Shown: positions 60,929-64,000 of the stretch, one piece after another
Layout of the letters: each line of letters begins with the position of its first letter
Position numbering within the stretch: the first letter of the stretch is position 1
Source: Nymphaea colorata
Lineage: Eukaryota > Streptophyta > Magnoliopsida > Nymphaeales > Nymphaeaceae
Direction: 5' to 3'
Assembly: GCF_008831285.2 (NCBI RefSeq)
Contig: NC_045147.1
Location: forward strand, 14,362,854 to 14,426,853
DNA length: 64,000 nucleotides
Program-made: the position numbers and the translations under genes
Notes under the pieces: model-generated
Told to the model about the DNA's origin: nothing
The model's database searches: none
What the model saw: the letters and a program-made list of their open reading frames with translations, nothing else

Positions 60929-61370
60929 GTAAACCAGAGGAGGGACTGAAAATTTTGCAGAAAACTTTTATAAAATCTATCAGCAGCTTAACTTGTTTTT
61001 CTAGAAATTTCATAAAGATGAAGCTTATGCCTGATCTAAATTGCACTCAAGAGATAGCAATGCATATTTCTATTTCTGTTTCTATTTCTGTACTCGCTAT
61101 ATGACTGTTCTCAATTCTCAATGCATCAAAAGGCACAAACTTAAACACAGCACTTCACAGGCCAACCTTCATCTGCTTGCATGGTATTCCCTTTTTCTTT
61201 TTCTCTAGTCGTTCTTCATATGGTCCTTACAAAACACAAGTTGTGAATTTCAAAATGGAAGCACTTTCTCTCTATTTGACTCCTCTGGTTGGAACAAGCT
61301 AACTTCAACAGGAAGCATGGCCTGTGGATAAAGCCATAAAGGGAAAATAAAGGAAAAGCACATCACTTAC

Positions 61371-61453
61371 CAGCATCAAAACTTTCTTCTCCACAAATTG
61401 AGCAGAGTCCAGCATCCATCAAATTGCCTGAAAATTTTTCAGCCACTAGGAGC
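61371..61453 (-). other. Exon-like segment with a CxxC motif, identity unknown
   Basis: On the minus strand, 83 bases between a consensus acceptor (AATTCCAG|G) and donor (GCTG|GTAAGT). It is open in one frame and encodes NLMDAGLCSICGEESFDA, with a CxxC pair as in zinc-binding proteins. No neighbouring exons were recognised on that strand. It may be an isolated exon of a gene extending beyond what I can detect, or a relic. Confidence 0.35.
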
Positions 61454-63939
61454 CTGGAATTGAGAAAATAGCAAAAGCTTAAGCTAATGAAGAAACCTGT
61501 TAACAGACACGCAAAAACTGCCTAAAATATTTCAATTTTATTAATAAACTTTTATAGTTAATATACCATGAGTAAATATAGCGATGGAAATAATTTTCTG
61601 AACCTTCTTTTTAACACTTAATACTATTTTTTGGTCTTTCTTTTCATCAACCTCCTCTTCAACTGTAAATTTTTCTACTAACTACTGACTTACCAATAAT
61701 GTTATGACTCTTCATAGGGTACATAATTCTAAATTAAATCAGATACTAATTAAAAAATCACAAGATCACTCTACTATGTGGATTAATAACATAGTTAATT
61801 TTGTAATATTTTTGTCTTTACAAATAACTTTCCCTTTAACTGTTTCATGATATATATGCTACTCATATACATTTGTGTAAGTAAAAAAAAATTGCTCTCA
61901 ATTCCTTACACATTTTCCAATGAAATCAAGTTAGATATGAAAATAAACAGGCTACGATCGGCCTACTATCCAAAAAATGGACCTTAACACGGTTTAAGTA
62001 TATAAGTATTAGGATCCGTGGATCTTGATCGTCCAGCATGAATTTGAGAATATTTGGATCCAATTACATAGGTCTGGATTCTGCTATATGGATCCTCATA
62101 CTTCGGATATGGAGTAGGGTCCAAACAAAATATGATCCAATAACACTGTCTGAAACTTTAAATCAACTGTCAATAACCCTGAGCATCGGGCTGGGTACCC
62201 TGACCTGGTCGGGCCCGAGCCCAAAAAAACAGTTCTGGGTCGGCCCGATGACCAAGCTTACAGATAAAATGTAATTTATAATTTTATTATTTTTAAAATA
62301 TAATTTATATTAAAAAAATCATTTTTATTTTAACTGGCCGGGGCCGGTTAATACATTTAGAGACGTTGGAAATCTTGGTCATAGATTGTTCTTTTTGTCT
62401 TTAAAGTAACAAAAGTGAATATTTGTTCAATGTATGAGCTTAACCTATAAAATTATGTTCAATTCAATGCTTTGATTTTATGATAACATTTTGGCTAAAC
62501 ACGCTATCTTTTTCAAGTTATTGTTGGGCACAACTTTGTATTGGTTCAAAACCTTCTCATGTTAAATTGTTTTGGTAAATTTGTGTCCGTGTGGCATTTT
62601 TCACCCTAAAAGATGATCAGAGAGTGCAGCTCTTGACATATGTGAATCAGATCAATAGAAGCATGTGGATATGTCGCTAAACTTTGGTTTGGTGATTAAT
62701 CTTTGGCTTACTTCAGGTAAATTTGACCTCTATGTCCTTCTTTTCTTTAACTTAATCAAATGTGTAAAATTGGTTCTTAGAAAATTTTCCTTTTTTTCTC
62801 ATCAAATTTAGAAAACTGCAGGCTTTTTCTATGGCTCACAAAACCGTCCTCAAACTGAAAAAATGACTTTATTAATATATGTTTCACAATAAATTAAACA
62901 TGAGATCACAATTACACAAGGTTAAATTGCAGGACACACATACTATTTAGTATGTGTGTGTGTATTAGCTATTTCTATTAGAATTTTTGTGTGTGTATGT
63001 GTGTATGCATGCACCTAGTTTACATGTCGAGATTGAGGGATTGACGGTTTCTCAAACTTTGTTTGTTTATGTGTTGGTGTCCTCAGCCATTTGATTATTG
63101 ACATGTACATGCATCTCAACCATTTTACTACATATTTCAAAGGTGTAAGATTTTTTGAAAAGATGTAAAGTTTTTGACGATCTAAAATTGAGCTACTATG
63201 TATTAATGCCCCTAAGATTTCTAGTTTGCCTTTTGAATCTTTGATGTTGTAGAAAAAATTTCATGAATTTTCTAACTTTAAAAAACGAAAAAAAAAAATC
63301 TCAAAGAGAGATAGAGGAAAAATCTCAAAAATATCAAAGTCGACGACTCATTTATCAGTAGAAAGCCCGGGTGAGAAGTCATAGCAGATTATAAATTACA
63401 AAGTAGAAAATGCATCCGTTTATTCATTTTTAGGTAGCGGCCCGGCAAGTGGGCAGTTGCTTTTTTAATTTTATTTCTTAAGATAAAAATATACACGAAC
63501 TGGTGAAAATGGAACTGCATTTTCAATAGTTATATATATAGGTTGCGTATGCATATACATTTAGTTATTTGTCAAAATGAATTAAAATGGACTTGGCATG
63601 CATACGAATAAAAGGATGAACTTTAAATATATAAATGACAAATTAATGAAATTTTATCATCACTGCTTAAAGATAAACTAGTAGATTGAGATTTTATAAA
63701 TTGTGAATGTTGGTAACATAAAATATTTATAAAATCACAAATAATTAGCCTATTTTAGACCAAATTGAAATCTGATCGGAATTCAGGAACTTGGGTCCAT
63801 GGTCCAGTGCACTTGATTAAGTGTGTAAAAGTTTTTCCGAGTTTTCTTGTCCAAAGGCTTTAGTGTTTTTTTCACTAGGCAATTGCGTACCAGCTGGCTC
63901 ATCGACATTTTGCTGCCTAGTATTTGATGGGCTTTCGGG

Positions 63940-63967
<28 letters not shown>
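63940..63967. repeat. (TA)n microsatellite
   Basis: TA run of about 28 bases near the window end. Confidence 0.9.
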
Positions 63968-63972
<5 letters not shown>

Positions 63973-64000
63973 TTCATATATTTTGTGATAAACATATACA

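Larger units (their letters stand above)
59757..64000. other. Gene-poor right end
   Basis: No complete gene. It contains a 19-bp triple repeat, two isolated exon-like segments (listed separately), a GGGCC-rich patch (62179-62260), GGATCC-rich scattered motifs (62010-62100), GT-rich tracts (62952-63006) and a (TA)n tract at the end. AT content is high from 61500 on. Confidence 0.5.

Noticed and set aside
1-64000. tRNA, rRNA or known microRNA genes
   Set aside because: I scanned for tRNA B-box sequences with a cloverleaf context, and for common conserved plant microRNA sequences, and found none that held up. A tool-based search could still find some.

Overview
This is a window of a flowering-plant nuclear genome. 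It holds split genes with GT-AG introns, AT-rich introns and spacers, a plant-type LINE remnant, MITE-like elements, many (TA)n/(CT)n microsatellites, and eight protein genes whose nearest relatives are all plant families. GC content is strongly two-class: the STN1 gene and the first exon of the receptor kinase are very GC-rich, while NDX and XPC are AT-rich. That pattern is common in monocots and magnoliids and less so in eudicots, but I cannot name the species from sequence alone.

Layout, left to right. 1-773 (+): 3' end of the bifunctional L-fucokinase/GDP-L-fucose pyrophosphorylase gene, cut by the window edge. About 1720-3140: decayed LINE. 4377-12691 (+): a complete 16-coding-exon NODULIN HOMEOBOX (NDX) gene with a 5'-UTR intron. 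13825-14748 (+): two-exon peroxisomal small heat-shock protein ending in the SKL signal, with HSE-like sites and a TATA box. 18282-18674 (+): intronless short BAP31-like ER membrane protein. 18.7-29.2 kb: gene-poor. 29228-31994 (+): two-exon LRR receptor-like kinase of the RKL1/RLK902 type. 32-39.9 kb: gene-poor, with repeats and a Tourist-like MITE. 39957-47192 (-): six-exon ALY/REF mRNA-export adaptor (THO4) with a 4.1-kb intron full of repeats. 48524-58098 (+): 15-exon XPC/RAD4 damage-recognition gene, head-to-head with ALY. 59186-59695 (+): intronless STN1 telomere-capping subunit. 59.7-64 kb: gene-poor, with two orphan exon-like segments.

The genes do not form an operon-like unit, as expected for a plant. 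Two neighbourhoods stand out. The BAP31-like and RKL1/RLK902 genes are also near neighbours in two duplicated Arabidopsis regions, which suggests old conserved gene order. XPC and STN1, both genome-maintenance genes, lie in tandem 1.1 kb apart. I found no clear sign of a new multigene system. The most unusual structures are the ALY intron (a 276-bp tandem repeat interrupted by a MITE related to a second one nearby), a GC-AG intron in the same gene, and two genes (RLK, XPC) where the first AG at a splice acceptor does not give the family-consistent frame.
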